Of a stretch of DNA of 64,000 bases, positions 12,001 through 24,155 are shown one piece after another. A program made the position numbers and the translations under genes. Numbering within the stretch: the first letter of the stretch is position 1; every line of letters starts with the position of its first letter. The notes beneath the pieces were generated by a model. The model was not told the DNA's origin. It saw only the letters and a list, made by a program, of their open reading frames with translations, and ran no database searches. Origin of the DNA: Paramecium sonneborni (Eukaryota; Ciliophora; Oligohymenophorea; Peniculida; Parameciidae); the NCBI GenBank assembly GCA_905182985.1, contig CAJJDN010000029.1, positions 2,662 through 66,661 on the forward strand. The letters are read 5' to 3'.

Positions 12001-13836
12001 AGTTTAAATTAACTAATTTAGAAATAAATTTAAAATAACTAAACCAGTTTTTCATGATAAATATGATTAATTTGATAAAAGCATTATCTAAACTACTAAA
12101 GAATAAATTTAACTTCTACATTATGAAAGAGCTTAAAAACTTTTGTAGAAAAAAAGATAAAGAGAATTAGAATTTGAAAGAATAAGTTAAATTAGTTTAT
12201 AATCAATTAAACCACTTTTAAATAAAGAATAAATATTAGAGTCTATTAAAATAAAAGCATAAGAGAATTAATAAAAAGCGAAATAAGTTTCATAAAAAAA
12301 AGAAGAAATTTAAGTAGAAAGAGCTAATCATTTTACCACAATTGTATATGAAAAGTCTTAAGAATTCAAATCAAAATAAAGATAGTTTTTATTAGAAAAG
12401 TAATAAAGGTAATTTTTATTCAAATAAATATTGACATTTCTAAATATTTAAAATATAGCTTAAATTTATATTGAAATAAGTCAAACTATTCTCAATTAAA
12501 GAAAAAGTGAATTTTTACAAAATATTTCTGCAAAAAAAATATAGCATTATTTTAGAAAAAAATATATTCTTGTTAAAATCATGAATTAACTTAATGCTAC
12601 AGCAAGGAAAATTCTTACGTCCTTTATTGTTAGATATAAAATTTAAATAAGAATAAAAAGAAAATAATAAAGAATAAGAAAACTTCATATTTTTCAACTT
12701 AGAAATCAAATAAAAGTTAAGGTAATTATAGGGGTTGCAAATATTAAAAATGCTACAATTAAAATATAACATTTCTGTTCTTGGTTTAATAACAGCATTT
12801 CAATTTAATTAAGTGTTCTTAATTATTTTTGGGATGAACATTTATTAAAATAGTTTAAATGTGTAAATCTCAATTAAGAAAAAGAAGAATTAAAAGCTTG
12901 TCAATCAAACTTTACAAAATTTTTATAAGATGAGTTTTCATATTTAACTAATCAATTGTTAAATTAAGAGTAAATTTCAAAATTATTGTATTTATTTATT
13001 AAAATTTAGAAAATTCCCAAGACATATTCTACTTAATGGTCGTATGTTAAGAGATTATGTTAGTAAATAAATTGCAATAAAATAAGAGAATGAAAAAAAA
13101 TAACAAAAGATATTTAAGCAATCAACTTAAGTGTTATTACCATATACTAGATTTATTGAAAAGATTTAATTACCAAATTAATATAAGATAAAATTAAACT
13201 TCTCATAAGTTTAATAACTTAATCTAATGGAAGAATTGACTTTATTAGAATGCAGAATAAAAAAAGATGTTTTATTTTCATATTTGTTAAAGGAAAGAAG
13301 AAAATATATGGTTTAGATGTAAAAAGTAATTTCAAATTTACATTTAGTTTTTTTCTGATTTATTAGAATTTAAAGAGAAAAATAAGGCATTAATAGGCTC
13401 AGCAAGAATAAAAACTTTTTCTAAATTGACACCTTAGGAAGTATTATATTTAAAAGAATTGGATTAATAAGAGAAGTTAATGTATTTAAAAAGATAATCT
13501 AATCCCAGATATAAATGTAAATTTAACTTTAATCTAGAAATAACTTCTAAATTTATTATTACATAAAAGAGAGGACTGATTCAATAAATTAATTAACTTA
13601 ATGAAGATCAATATCCTTATCCAGGATTAACATTTAAGGTTGTAGAGCAATTGATGATATCATCAAAGCCAATATTTGAGATTAATTTAGATGTAGAATA
13701 ATGGTATGAATTATTCTAAGAGTATTTTAATGAATTTAGAGCAAAATCAGAAAAAATTATTAGCTCAGCAATAAGGATAACTACATTAAAAATTAAATAA
13801 GAAAGCCCATACAAGAAGAGATCCTAAATGATCTGA
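9066..13836 (+). CDS. RCC1-repeat protein with coiled coil and IQ-like motifs
   Basis: Very large protein, about 1,544 residues if one base is added. Introns: 9206-9227, 9561-9583, 10018-10043, 10415-10436, 13042-13063, 13326-13347. The N-terminal third is basic and polar. RCC1-type blades run from about 10,260 to 11,410, with G-x-L-G and (S/T)WG signatures: WGFGESLYGQLGE, WSWGEFQDGKLGY, YTWGKGPFKID, VWGSNKKDS. A Gln/Lys-rich coiled coil follows, then IQ-like sites (AKKIQHYFRKKYI, ATIKIQHFCSWF) that could bind calmodulin. The frame breaks near the A7 run at 10166-10172; one more A restores it. ATG 9066 and 9102 are both in frame, so the start is uncertain. RCC1 proteins act as GEFs or scaffolds; no substrate can be inferred. 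Confidence 0.85.
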
Positions 13837-13942
13837 AAAATGTTTTTTACTAATGTTATATATCTAATAACCATGAAATATAAATATAAATTTTCTTATT
13901 TTAGTATTTTAAATCAAATCAAAATTCATTATTTATAAATTG

Positions 13943-14568
13943 ATGAAAAACATAGATGAAATAGATTCCAGAATTCATTAATATATGGAAAAAAGAAAAT
14001 CAAAGTAATCAAGCACTTTTGATTAATCTACAATCTTATTTTAGGATAAGGCAGGCTTATTGAATGAATTAGAAACTTTAAGATTGAAAAATGAAAATTT
14101 AGAGTAAGAGTTAAAACAGTTGCTTACATAATATGATGAAATTCAAAGAGAAGAAGAAATCAAAAGATTAGAGTAAGAAAAAGCGGAAATAATCTAAGTT
14201 GAGTTAGAATAATTAAAGTAAATTATAATTCAAATTATAGGTCTATGCATTTTAAAATGTAAGTAGAGTATTAATAGCAAGTTGATTTTCTTTAAAAATA
14301 ATTGGATTTAGCTGAATAAGAAAAAATCAAATTAATTACCGAAAACCAAAGATTAAAATCAAATTAATGTAAAGAATAAGATACCTAAAAATTATACAAT
14401 TAAGTTTTCAAAGATGGTTAGGAGAATATCAAATTCAATAAATAAATTGATATATTTTAAAAAGAAATTTCAAAGTTAAAAAACATAGTTGAAACAAAAA
14501 TTATAAAAAAGCAATAAGGTAAACAAAAATAAACAACTAAATGTAATGAAAAAAAAACAAAAAGTTGA
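13943..14568 (+). CDS. Coiled-coil protein
   Basis: 200 residues after removing a 23-nt intron (14218-14240). From about residue 30 almost the whole protein is heptad-like: LLNELETLRLKNENLEQELK, then EEEIKRLEQEKAEIIQVELE, and after the splice VEYQQQVDFLQKQLDLAEQE. No other domain. It starts 106 bp after the RCC1 gene on the same strand. Such proteins are common in ciliate cytoskeleton and basal bodies, but nothing more specific can be said. Confidence 0.75.
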
Positions 14569-15309
14569 TTTAATATTATTTTTTTATTATTATTACTTCT
14601 TTTTTAATTTATTTCAAATTATTAACATCACTATTATAATATTATATTTAATGTATTTCATGTGAGAGATTTTGTATTTAAGCCATTCTATTCTATAAAT
14701 TTAAAGTAAAATAGAGTTGAAATTAAAACTGCAAGTAGTTCTTAATTAAAAATATCCCGATTTCAATACTTATTTTTTATATTGATTAATTTTAAAAATA
14801 GCATTTATTTTTATCAAAACTAAAAAAACAAAACAGAAAATAAACCAATTAAAAATTTTATATTAAGTTGTACTTATCTTTTTAATATTCATTCAATACA
14901 AACATCCTATGCTTTTAATTATTTAATTCAACTTTTTTTAAATATTTTATACTATATTGTAAATAAGTAATTAACAGAATCAAATACTAGCTGTTATTTA
15001 AAAATAGAAATGACGAATTATTTTCTTTTAAATAAATTACATTAATATCACATTAAAATATCCAGAAAAAGTTGTTTCATTTTTATTTAACAATATTTAA
15101 TCAATCATTCTTGTCTTATTTTTCAATAACTCTTTATTAATTTGATTAATCACATTAGATAAATAAGACGTATATTATAGGTTTGAAGGTCAAATAATAA
15201 TTTTAAAAAGAAAAATAAATTTCTGAATCAACAAATATATAAAGATTATATGAAACTAGTGATATTTGGAAAATTTATAATATCAACTAAATTTAATAAT
15301 ATTATTAAT
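14569..15309. other. Long intergenic stretch, nothing recognised
   Basis: About 740 bp of very A+T-rich sequence. In-frame TGA codons are scattered in all frames examined and no conserved motif appears. An in-frame ATG at 15250 could extend the next gene upstream by 20 residues. It could hold a decayed gene, but I see no evidence for one. Confidence 0.55.
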
Positions 15310-15810
15310 ATGTGTGATTCATAATTTTTTAATTTTAGCAGTCCTTTTGCCTTAAAAAAATAGAGAAGAATAATAAATGTGATTCCTAATGAAATAGATA
15401 TTGAATAAATTTTGAAGAATTATAGAATAAATAATAAAATTGAACAAGAAATTGTTTACAAATAACAAGTTACTAAAACAACAAAAAATGCAAATAATTT
15501 GACAAGGATGAAAAGAGTGATACTAAATTAATTCAACAGGCCCAATTATAATCGACATAATCAACAGAAATTGAAATAAAAATTTTAGGAATAGTATCCA
15601 AATTTTTTACATATTTAAAATCTTAAAGTTACTACACAACCAAATTCGCCACATTTTTCAAAAATTTTCACAAGAGATCGTGTTTAATCATTAGATGGAC
15701 ATTCATAAAATAAAAAATCAATAGATTTCAGTAATATTAAAACCAGAAAAATGAGTATTTAGTAATATGAGATTACAGCTTGGACAAGAAAGACTTCAGA
15801 GAGTTTTTGA
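15310..15810 (+). CDS. Hypothetical basic protein
   Basis: 166 residues, intronless, strongly basic and polar. It begins MCDSQFFNFSSPFALKKQRR, contains VIPNEIDIEQILKNYRI and QNLKVTTQPNSPHFSKIFTR, and ends TAWTRKTSESF. ATG 15250 is an alternative start, adding a hydrophobic leader (MKLVIFGKFIIST). I chose 15310 because the extension reads like 5'UTR. No domain recognised. Confidence 0.6.
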
Positions 15811-16293
15811 ATCATAAAAAGAATGTTGTATATAGTAATTACATTTTGTAAAAAATAAAAATAATTCCATATATATTTAATTATTCTTTATTAGCTATTC
15901 TATTCAATTAAAATGTGTTTTTAATAATATAATCCGTATTAAGAATAAATAAAAATGTTTTGATAAAGACTTGATTCTTATAAATAGAAGTAGAAAGACT
16001 TTAAATTAAAATATCTAATTTTAGCATAATATAAAATTAATAAAATTTAGGAGGTTGATTGCGGTTTTATCAATTTTTTTTATTAAATATAGAATATGGG
16101 GATTATGGCTGATGAATTTATAAGAATTTAACAAATTTATCAATTATTATTTTATTTATGACTTTAATACATTGTTGTGCATTTTTTCTAGAAAATGCAA
16201 CAAAAAAACTAAAAAATAATCTATTGATAAAATATTAAATAGTATGAATTATTTTTTTATTTTATTAATTTAATAATCATAAAATAAAGATCA
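15811..16293. other. Intergenic, nothing recognised
   Basis: About 480 bp between two plus-strand genes. A+T-rich with frequent TGA in all frames; no motif, repeat or RNA gene seen. Confidence 0.55.
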
Positions 16294-16539
16294 ATGAATA
16301 CAAAACTTTAAAATAAGGGAGGTTATTATGCTTTAGAAAAAAATTAAAAAAAATAAACAAAGTAAACAAGGCAACCAAAATAAACACAGACTCAAAAGAA
16401 AACATTTAAACCTTTTGAAGGAAAAGGAATAAAAATGAGCAATGACTAGAATCACTACAATTGGATTTGCAAATAATGTGGTTTTATAAATTAAGAATAG
16501 GTTGACGTATGTTGTAAGAACTGTCAATTTTAGAAATGA
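16294..16539 (+). CDS. Small RanBP2-type zinc-finger protein
   Basis: 81 residues, intronless. The N-terminal half is Lys/Gln/Thr-rich. Then FKPFEGKGIKMSND, a short F-x-G-x-G-x-(K/R) block reminiscent of SEP/UFD1-type loops. The C-terminus is a zinc finger: W-I-C-x2-C-G-F-I-N-x6-C-x3-C, the RanBP2 pattern (W-x-C-x2-C, Asn in the middle, C-x2/3-C). RanBP2 fingers bind ubiquitin or single-stranded RNA, so an adaptor role is inferred. The MCMDC2-like gene starts 68 bp downstream on the same strand. Confidence 0.7.
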
Positions 16540-16607
16540 AGTTCTAAATAAATATTTACAGAATATAAATTATAATAAAATAATCTATAACTAAATTTTT
16601 AGTATTT

Positions 16608-18788
16608 ATGAGTAAAAATGTAAATGAAGAGTTCAAAGAAGAACTAAGGCAATTTATTATAAACAATTATGTCCATACAATTTTAGAGTAATTCAAGGGT
16701 CCTAGACATCAATCTATATATTAAATTACTCTTACGATGGATTTATCATTAATAATTGATACACGACCTTTGCTTGGATCATGGATTATTAACTTCTATC
16801 CTCATTTTTTAATTTCAATACATTAGATAATATACACAATAGTAAAGAAAATGAATATTGGATATGATGATTTCATATGTGAGACTAAATTTATATCAGT
16901 TCCTACTTTTGAGACAGCAATCCATGATCCTTAATATAAATTATTATTAATGTAGAAACATTGTGGATCACTTGTACACTTAAAGAACTGTATTATTGTG
17001 GGAATAGATCAACCAAAAAATTACTTATTTTTATAAGAATTTCAGTGTAAATGCAGTGATAAAATTTCAATTAAAGGAGCTCATTTAATTTAGAGATTAT
17101 AAAATTAAATGAAAAAAGAGAATATTTGTGAAGATTGTAATGAAGTGAGATATGAAATTGAAAAGAAATATAAATTATGTCAAAAACTCTAATTATATGT
17201 TTCAGATTTATAACCATTAAATAGAAAATATAATAATTTAAGATAGAATCTTAATAATAAATATAAACATTCATTTTAATTATTAGATATTTATGTTGAA
17301 GGCAATAATGTTAATAAATTTACCATTGGAAATTAAATATATTCCTTAGCATACTATACTTTTAATTTATTTGATCAATATAAATAGAATAATACCTTTA
17401 TTTTGGCGAACGAATATTGTTATGCTGTTACTATTGATTAGTATACTGCAATTCAAAATAAGAAGTATTTTTAGAAATTAAAACTCAATTATAAGTTTAA
17501 ATAATCATAGCAGATTGATCCTAATGAAAATTATAATGAAGACATTAAATTATTTTTAGATAAAAGTAAAAGACATTATAATTATGATAAGGATAACAAG
17601 AATTTTATTTATGAAATACTCAATACAGTATATTATATCATTCTATCTTTTGATTACTAATAATTAAAATAACATAACTTATCTAATTCATTAATAATGT
17701 TAAAATTATCGCTACTTTGTAGTATATTTTTAGAGAACAGTTCAAGTTTATAGTATTATTTATCTCCTAATTTATGTTAAAAATCTAATTTATTGATTTA
17801 GAGATTAGAAGAAGAATAAATTCAACGTCATTTACATATAGCCATAATTTATGAAGATTATGAAATAGTCTTTGATTTGATTTAAAATATGATTCAAAAC
17901 TTAGATAACTGTTTGATTTTACCAGATTGTGATGAAGAAACTTTTGATTACCTTATAATGAGTGTTGCTAAAAATGGAATTTTAATATTAAAAAGAATGC
18001 CAACAAAGGGAGTTTAAGATAAAATTAAACAAATTCTTAAGGGTAATCCCATAATGATAATGAAAGATAAAAAGATTGAAATAAATTGTTCAATTTGGTG
18101 CTTATTTGATGTTTAAGAATTAAAAGTTAAAAAATCAGATTTCACTTATTTAAATGAAAAATTTCCTCATGCTACTGATTCTTTTGATATTGTATTAGAT
18201 TTAGCTTATTCTAATTTAAATTATAAATAAGTTAGATTTAATTTGATTTCAGATTATTGTGAATATTTATTTAAAAGTTCTCAAATAGATAATTCAAATC
18301 CATTTCAAACAACAATAAAGAAATAGCCAACAGCAGATAGATCTATTCATGCTCCTTCTTCTTGTTATTTATTACAAAAGTAGACAGTAGATAAAGTTTA
18401 TAATTCTGATCTTGAAACTTGGATAAATAAATTATTAACTATAGATACTGGTTCTTTAGAATTATTAAAAAAATTCTATCTTAAATTAAGATAAAATTAT
18501 TATTGCACATAACACACTTTAGATAGTTTATTAAAAATTAGTGCATCTATTTCAATGATAAGGTATTTTGCATATAGTTAGATTGATGATAATGATGGTT
18601 TATATTAATATATTATAACTTAAATGAGTACTTTACCTTTAACATATTCTGATGCTTTTTTGGCTATTTTATTAGTGATTGAAACTCGTATCAACTCATT
18701 AGGTCCAGTTGGTGCTTTATTTGGTAGTGATACAACAAAGTATTATTTATAAATATTTTAGCTATTTAGTGAATTGTTTAAATCCTGA
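16608..18788 (+). CDS. MCM domain-containing protein 2 (MCMDC2)-like
   Basis: 726 residues in one intronless frame. Several blocks resemble MCMDC2: an N-terminal MCM-like fold with a zinc-ribbon-like cysteine set (FQCKCSD ... ENICEDCNEVR), EGNNVNKFTIGNQIYSLAYY (OB-fold region), an AAA-like part with INCSIWCLFDVQELKVKKSD near a conserved CSFW-type block, and a C-terminal helical lid (YSDAFLAILLVIETRINSLG). No canonical Walker A (GxxGxGK) or intact arginine finger was seen, as expected for this divergent MCM relative. MCMDC2 promotes homology search and strand exchange in meiosis in animals; a meiotic role here is inferred from family. Length is close to the animal protein (about 680). Confidence 0.6.
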
Positions 18789-19121
18789 ATTTACTTTTGC
18801 AAGAATGAATCTTTAATAAGAGGATAATGAATAAAAAGATAATTTGTTTGCAAATTTTGTTTACATTTATGAAAAACTAATAAACTTCATTTATTGATGT
18901 ATTATCATATATATAAGTGCAAATTATTCAATTTAATTAGTATCTGCGTATTAAACATTCTTCTTTCTACATCTATATGTCGTACATGAAACAAAATATC
19001 CTTGGACTCGTGGGTTATGTGTTTTCTTTTTTCCTAAATTTTTAGTTCCTAATTTTATTAAAAATAATTTTCATAATTGTTCTCTCTTCATGATTATCAT
19101 CATCTTTATAGAATTAAATTT
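18789..19121. other. Intergenic, nothing recognised
   Basis: About 330 bp after the MCMDC2-like stop. No ORF of note and no motif. Confidence 0.5.
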
Positions 19122-19388
19122 ATGAAATATTCAATAATTACTCAACCTATCCTTATGTTTGATATGTTATAATCGAATAGAGATTAGATTGAAATGAATT
19201 TGTATCAAAAGTTAAACTAAATTATTAATGAATTTGGTACTTAATATTGAAAGAATCATTCATTCAAAGTCTTATATTATCTATAATAGATCTTTAAAAT
19301 TAAGAATTGTAACCGTGAAATTCCTATAGTTTAAGAAATAAAATAATAATTAAAATTTGAAATTGAGGAATTGCTTTTCTAATTATGA
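19122..19388 (+). CDS. Small hypothetical helical protein
   Basis: 77 residues if a 33-nt GTAC...AAAG intron (19237-19269) is removed; that intron carries an in-frame TGA, so retention would truncate the protein. The product is helical and hydrophilic: LMFDMLQSNRDQIEMNLYQK, then YLQQIFKIKNCNREIPIVQE. No family recognised. The intron call rests only on GT/AG ends and the open frame either side, so confidence is moderate. Confidence 0.4.
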
Positions 19389-19690
19389 ATAGATATAGCT
19401 TAACTGTATTGGGTATTCTAATATCTTTAAAAATGATGAGAATTATTATTTTTTAATTAAGATTAGTATTCCTAATAATATTATGATCTTTTATTCTTGC
19501 TCTAGTAATTGTTAGATTGTTCTTTAAATTTATTGTATTAAATAATGTGTTGAATATGTTTGAGAAAATTGATAAAATACCAATGGTAATGATTGAATTT
19601 CTTTATTATAATAATATATTCATGAAAATACACTAATTAAATTATAGAAGAATATAAATTGTTCTAGATTTAAATCATAAATTAAATTTG
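19389..19690 (+). other. Spacer with short hydrophobic ORF, upstream of ubiquilin
   Basis: A short plus-strand ORF from ATG 19386 (MNRYSLTVLGILISLKMMRI) ends in TGA. Another open stretch (FILALVIVRLFFKFIVLNN) runs in frame into the ubiquilin start. Both are hydrophobic, A+T-driven and without motif, so I do not call a gene. Confidence 0.4.
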
Positions 19691-20845
19691 ATGACAAGTA
19701 TTTCAATCAAAATAAAACACGGTGCAGATTAAATAGAAGCAATAGAGATAGATCCTAATGCAACAGTGAAGGAATTAAAGGAGAAATTGACACCGAAATT
19801 TAATTCTGAACCTTCTTAAATGAAGATAATATTTTAAGGTAAAATTCTGAAAGACATTGATGTTCTATCAGCTGTGAATGTAAAGGCAGATTCAACAATG
19901 CATTTAGTTGTTACAAAATGTATAAAATATAAATAAAAAATAGAATAAAGTTAATAGCCACCATAATAAGCTCCTGCTCCATAATAATAATAACCTTAAT
20001 AATAGCCAGTTGGAGGATAATAAGGTCTTGGAGGTATGGGAGGTGCTGGAGGTATGGGAGGCCTTGGCGGAATGGGTGGTTTTGGAGGTATGGGAGGACT
20101 AGGTGGACTCGGTGGAATGGGTGGACTAGGTGGACTTGGTGGAATGGGTGGAATGGGAGGTATGGGCGGAATGGATCCATAAATGATGATGTAGATGATG
20201 TCAAATCCTGCATTCTAGGCTTAAATTCAAACTGTATTTATTATTTTTAAATATTATAGATGATGTAAAATCCATAAATTAGATAACAAATAATGTCACA
20301 TCCTATGATAGCTTAAATGTTATAAACTAACCCATAACTTTAATAAATATTTGATAATCCATAATTATTTTAGATGATGATGAATCCATAAGCACTTTAA
20401 ATGGCCATGTAAGGCATGGGCGGAATGGGAGGCCTAGGTGGAATGGGAGGTTTTGGTGGAATGGGTGGAATGGGTGGAATGGCCGGTTTTGGCGGAATGG
20501 GAGATCAACCTAATCCTCCTAATCCTAATAATGCTTAGGTTCCACCTGTTTCAGGTAATTAAAATGCTTAAAATCCATTTGGAGGTCTTGATTTATAAGC
20601 TATGATGAATATGATGGGAGGAGGTATTATTATTTTTATTATTTAAAATAGGAGGACTAGGAGGACTAGGAGGAGGTCCTTAATTAACAACTGAAGCTGC
20701 TGAATAGAAATATGCTACTTAATTACAATAATTATAAGAATTAGGATTTACTAATAAGTAAGTTAATTTAGAAGCTTTAATTGCCACTGGGGGAAATGTT
20801 GAAGCTGCTGTTGACAGAATCTTAAATATGATAGGTCCATCATGA
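19691..20845 (+). CDS. Ubiquilin / Dsk2-like shuttle factor
   Basis: 358 residues, introns at 19920-19943 (24 nt), 20234-20259 (26) and 20624-20651 (28). An N-terminal ubiquitin-like domain (MTSISIKIKHGADQIEAIEI ... IIFQGKILKDIDVL) is followed by a Gln/Pro stretch. Two long Gly-Met-rich tracts built from GGMGG/GGLGG units flank STI1-like Asn-Pro-Met segments (PQMMMQMMSNPAF). A C-terminal UBA domain ends the protein (YATQLQQLQELGFTNKQVNL ... GGNVEAAVDRILNM). It would bind proteasome via UBL and ubiquitin via UBA, delivering clients for degradation. The Gly-Met tracts are unusually long. The first intron is a multiple of three with no in-frame TGA. Confidence 0.95.
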
Positions 20846-20899
20846 TATATTATTAGAATTTATTCATATGAAATTTACAATTAAATTAATTTAAATAAA

Positions 20900-22392
20900 A
20901 TGTATGAAGGAGCAGGAGATGATTAAAAAAAAGTTGATAATGAAGGATCATATGGATATTATACAATTCTAGCTGTTAAATTTACATCATCTGAGTAATA
21001 AATAGATAGGTTTATTTCAATTTTAATTCAAGAAATTATAACACTCTTGTTAAGTTTTACACTGACAAAGAATATCCAAAGGGAGGTGATTAAGAAAATC
21101 TAAATAAAACCAATGAAGCTTATAAAATAATTAAAGACGAGAAGGTTTCTTGATTTCTTATATACAAAAGGCTAGAGAATAATATATGCATAAATTGATG
21201 ATAAGATGTTACTTAAGTCAACCTTTTGAATTGATTCTACCAAATAAACAAAGTATTTCCTCCTATTAAATAGTCGATAAATTATGGCCTTTCTTTATTT
21301 TCGAAGTTATCAAAGAAGGAAAATCTACAAGTGAAATTATGCAATTTAATTTCTCAGCACAAACTTTAACAGAATAAAAAAAAGATGTCAGGACCAAAAG
21401 TTATATGTTTTCTAACATTTCCGTATCAATCTATCACATTATTTAAGTCTGCCTTGTATTCTAAAAAAGATGATGAATTCATCATTAACTTTATTGAAAA
21501 TGGAAAAATACTTTCCTAAAATTATAAAGCAAAATTCTAAAATCAAAGAGATTAACTTGTTAAATTAGCTATTTTTGCTAAAGAAATATTTGAAGAAACT
21601 AAACCTACTCTTGAATTTCATAATCCTAACACTAAATAAGATTTGAATTTATTTAAAGTTTAACATTATTCAATAGGAGAAAACAGTAAGACTGTTAGCT
21701 CTAAAGTTACCAACTTATTTTTTGATTAAGTATCAACTAAAAATTACTTCTTATGGAATGATTCATATATACCTCCTCATTCCTTATTAAAAACATCTGC
21801 TTAAAAATTAGCAAGTTTAGGATAATCTAAAACTGTTCATTTTACAATTGGTAAAACACAAATGTTAGTTTCAAGAGATGAAGACTTAAGATAGATTATT
21901 TAAGTAATCCCTTTGAAAAAAGAATATTTAGCCTTTAGTAGGGATGAAAATGGTATAAATTAAATTACATTTAGTTGTATAATTGTAAGTGTTGAATAAT
22001 ACTCGTAAATACAGATTTCACGATAAACAAAGTGCAAGTTAATTTGTATAGAAGTTGATAAGTGTCTAGAATCAGAAAGCTTCAGCAAATCCTTTAAGAA
22101 CTGATTGTCCAGTTGGAGACAGTTTATAGAATGTAGTCAGAATAAAAAAGTCTGCGATTTAAAAATTAAATACAATGATTGCATCATATGAATAAAAAGT
22201 TTAATAATTAAAAGTGGAAAGGTAAGAATAATGCAAAGATTGTTTTATAGATAACAACTATTATCAGAGTTTAACGATTTAGATTTAGACAAGGTTGATG
22301 ATGATGAATTAATGATAAACAAAGAAAAAGATTAATAGAACAAATAAGCATCTTATGAACCAGCAACCTTATTTAAGGCTCCCTTAAAATGA
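20900..22392 (+). CDS. J-like domain protein lacking HPD, with PH-like region
   Basis: 455 residues with five introns (21010-21032, 21145-21170, 21423-21447, 21953-21974, 22222-22250). The N-terminus follows J-domain spacing: YGYYTILAVKFTSSEQQIDR, then a helix in which HPDK is replaced by YTDK, then NKTNEAYKIIKDEKAREQYM. The loss of HPD means it should not stimulate Hsp70 ATPase in the usual way. A later segment (LKKEYLAFSRDENVVQLQVL followed by KYRFHDKQSASQFVQKL) looks like the last strands and helix of a PH-type fold. The C-terminus is coiled coil. J-like assignment is by pattern only; it starts 54 bp after ubiquilin. Confidence 0.65.
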
Positions 22393-22430
22393 ATGATCAT
22401 AAATCTATAATTATATAACTATAAATTAAA

Positions 22431-24127
22431 ATGCCATCTTAAATTGATGTCTTTTAATTAACACATGCATCAACAGATGATGAAATTTAATTATGTATTG
22501 AATGGATAAAGTCTTAATTAAGAGCCAAATAGACTGTTACCTTGTTAGTTAAGAAATGTTAAAGATAAGAATTAATACCATAAATAACTGTAGATATAGT
22601 GACAATGATTTAATAAAAAATCAAATAGTTGAGTTAAGATCCTTAAACAAGATTAAGTGAGGTTTAAGAATTATTGCAAATCTACAATTAAAAAGGAGTC
22701 AAGAATCAAACTATCTTGATTTAGTTATATGTAGAAAAATTGTGATTAATCTTAGATTGAACTTGCAAATGCCAAATAACCTGATGCCTAAGATAAGGCT
22801 ATTGATTTATTATGTAAAGTTGACGAAAAAATTAGAAAATAATTTACATCTTAATTTTCATAATTTTTAAAGGAAAAAATTAAATAACTTATAGAAAAGG
22901 GATAATAGGAAGCAAATCAACAAGATTTTAAAGAGGCTTTGACACTATATTAAAAGGCTTAGGAATTAAATAATTATTATGAAGAAAAAGATACAACAAT
23001 TTAGTTGAACGTAAAAATTAAATTAAATTTAGATCCAATTAGGAAATGCTTATCATTCTTTGAAATAATATGATGATGCATTAAATGTATGGGAAAAATC
23101 AATCAAATATATATAAGGTTAATCATAATAATAATAGTTCTAAAATGAATTAATATATATGTATAACACTGTTGGATAAATATATTACGATAAAAAATAA
23201 AATAATAAAGCTACTTAATATTGGGATTCGGCAATAAGTATTTTAGAATAATAGAATCAACAAGAGAAATTAGAACAATAGTCAAAATAATTATTGGGAC
23301 ATTTATTAAATAATGTTGGAATGATATATTATTAAAAAGGTGAAGTAAAGAAAGCAATATAGAATTTTTAAAAAACAATAGAGGTTTACGAGAGTATTTA
23401 TGGAAAGGGACATATAAGTGTTGGAAATAGACTAAATAATTTAGGTGAGGCATATAGAAGTGATAAATAATATGATAAAGCTTTGGAAATGTTTAATAAA
23501 GCATTAAGTATAAAGAAGGCTGAATTATAGGTGTAACCTTCAAAGAGTTTAGCAAGCACAATTAATAATATTGGTATGACTCTACAAAATAAGCAGTCTT
23601 ATGATGAGGCAATAGATTATTTTAAATAAGCTTTATAAATGTATAATGAACCTGGTGTATTCAGTGATCCAAATGCTGGAGATGCTGCTTTATAAAAGAG
23701 TAATACAATGCATAGCATAGCAGAATGTTATAGAGCATTACATAATTTAGATTTATGTATTTAGTATTTTAGGGAAGCATACAAGTACAAAGCATAGGAA
23801 TTGAAAATATTTCATAAATCTACATAGCATACAGCAATTTAATTAGCATCAGCATTATTTTAAAAGAATTAATTTGAGGAATCTTTGAAAATATTTGAAG
23901 AAGTGTTAGATGGTTAAAAATAAGTGTATGGCTAAGATTCTTAGATAGTAGCTTAGACAATTAATAATATAGGAACTGTGTTATCAGAGTTGAAACAATA
24001 TTAAAAAGCGTTAGAAAAGGTATAGGAAGCTATAAGAATATTCGAAAAGAAGCTTGAAAAAAATGATCCTTATCTCTAAAAAGCTTACGATAATATGAAA
24101 AATATTAAATAAAAATTACTGGAATGA
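22431..24127 (+). CDS. TPR protein, kinesin-light-chain-like repeats
   Basis: 549 residues, introns at 22731-22755 (25 nt) and 23011-23032 (22). The N-terminal ~170 residues are helical and charged. From about residue 190 on there are TPR units: LGNAYHSLKQYDDALNVWEK, NNVGMIYYQKGEVKKAIQNF, LNNLGEAYRSDKQYDKALEM, INNIGMTLQNKQSYDEAIDY and a final INNIGTVLSELKQYQKALEK. The repeated N-N-(I/V/L)-G with A at the helix turn resembles kinesin light chain and NPHP3-type TPRs. It likely acts as a protein-binding scaffold. It starts 38 bp after the previous gene and ends 28 bp before the opposing ABC gene stop. Confidence 0.85.
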
Positions 24128-24155
24128 ATTTATTGTTAATAATATATAAATATAA

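Noticed and set aside
14569..15309. Possible non-coding RNA gene in the long spacer
   Set aside because: No box, stem or GC-richer patch stands out from the A+T background.
19911..20213. Minus-strand ORF rich in His/Pro/Leu opposite the ubiquilin
   Set aside because: It is the complement of the Gly-Met codons of the ubiquilin gene; the plus frame has UBL and UBA domains.
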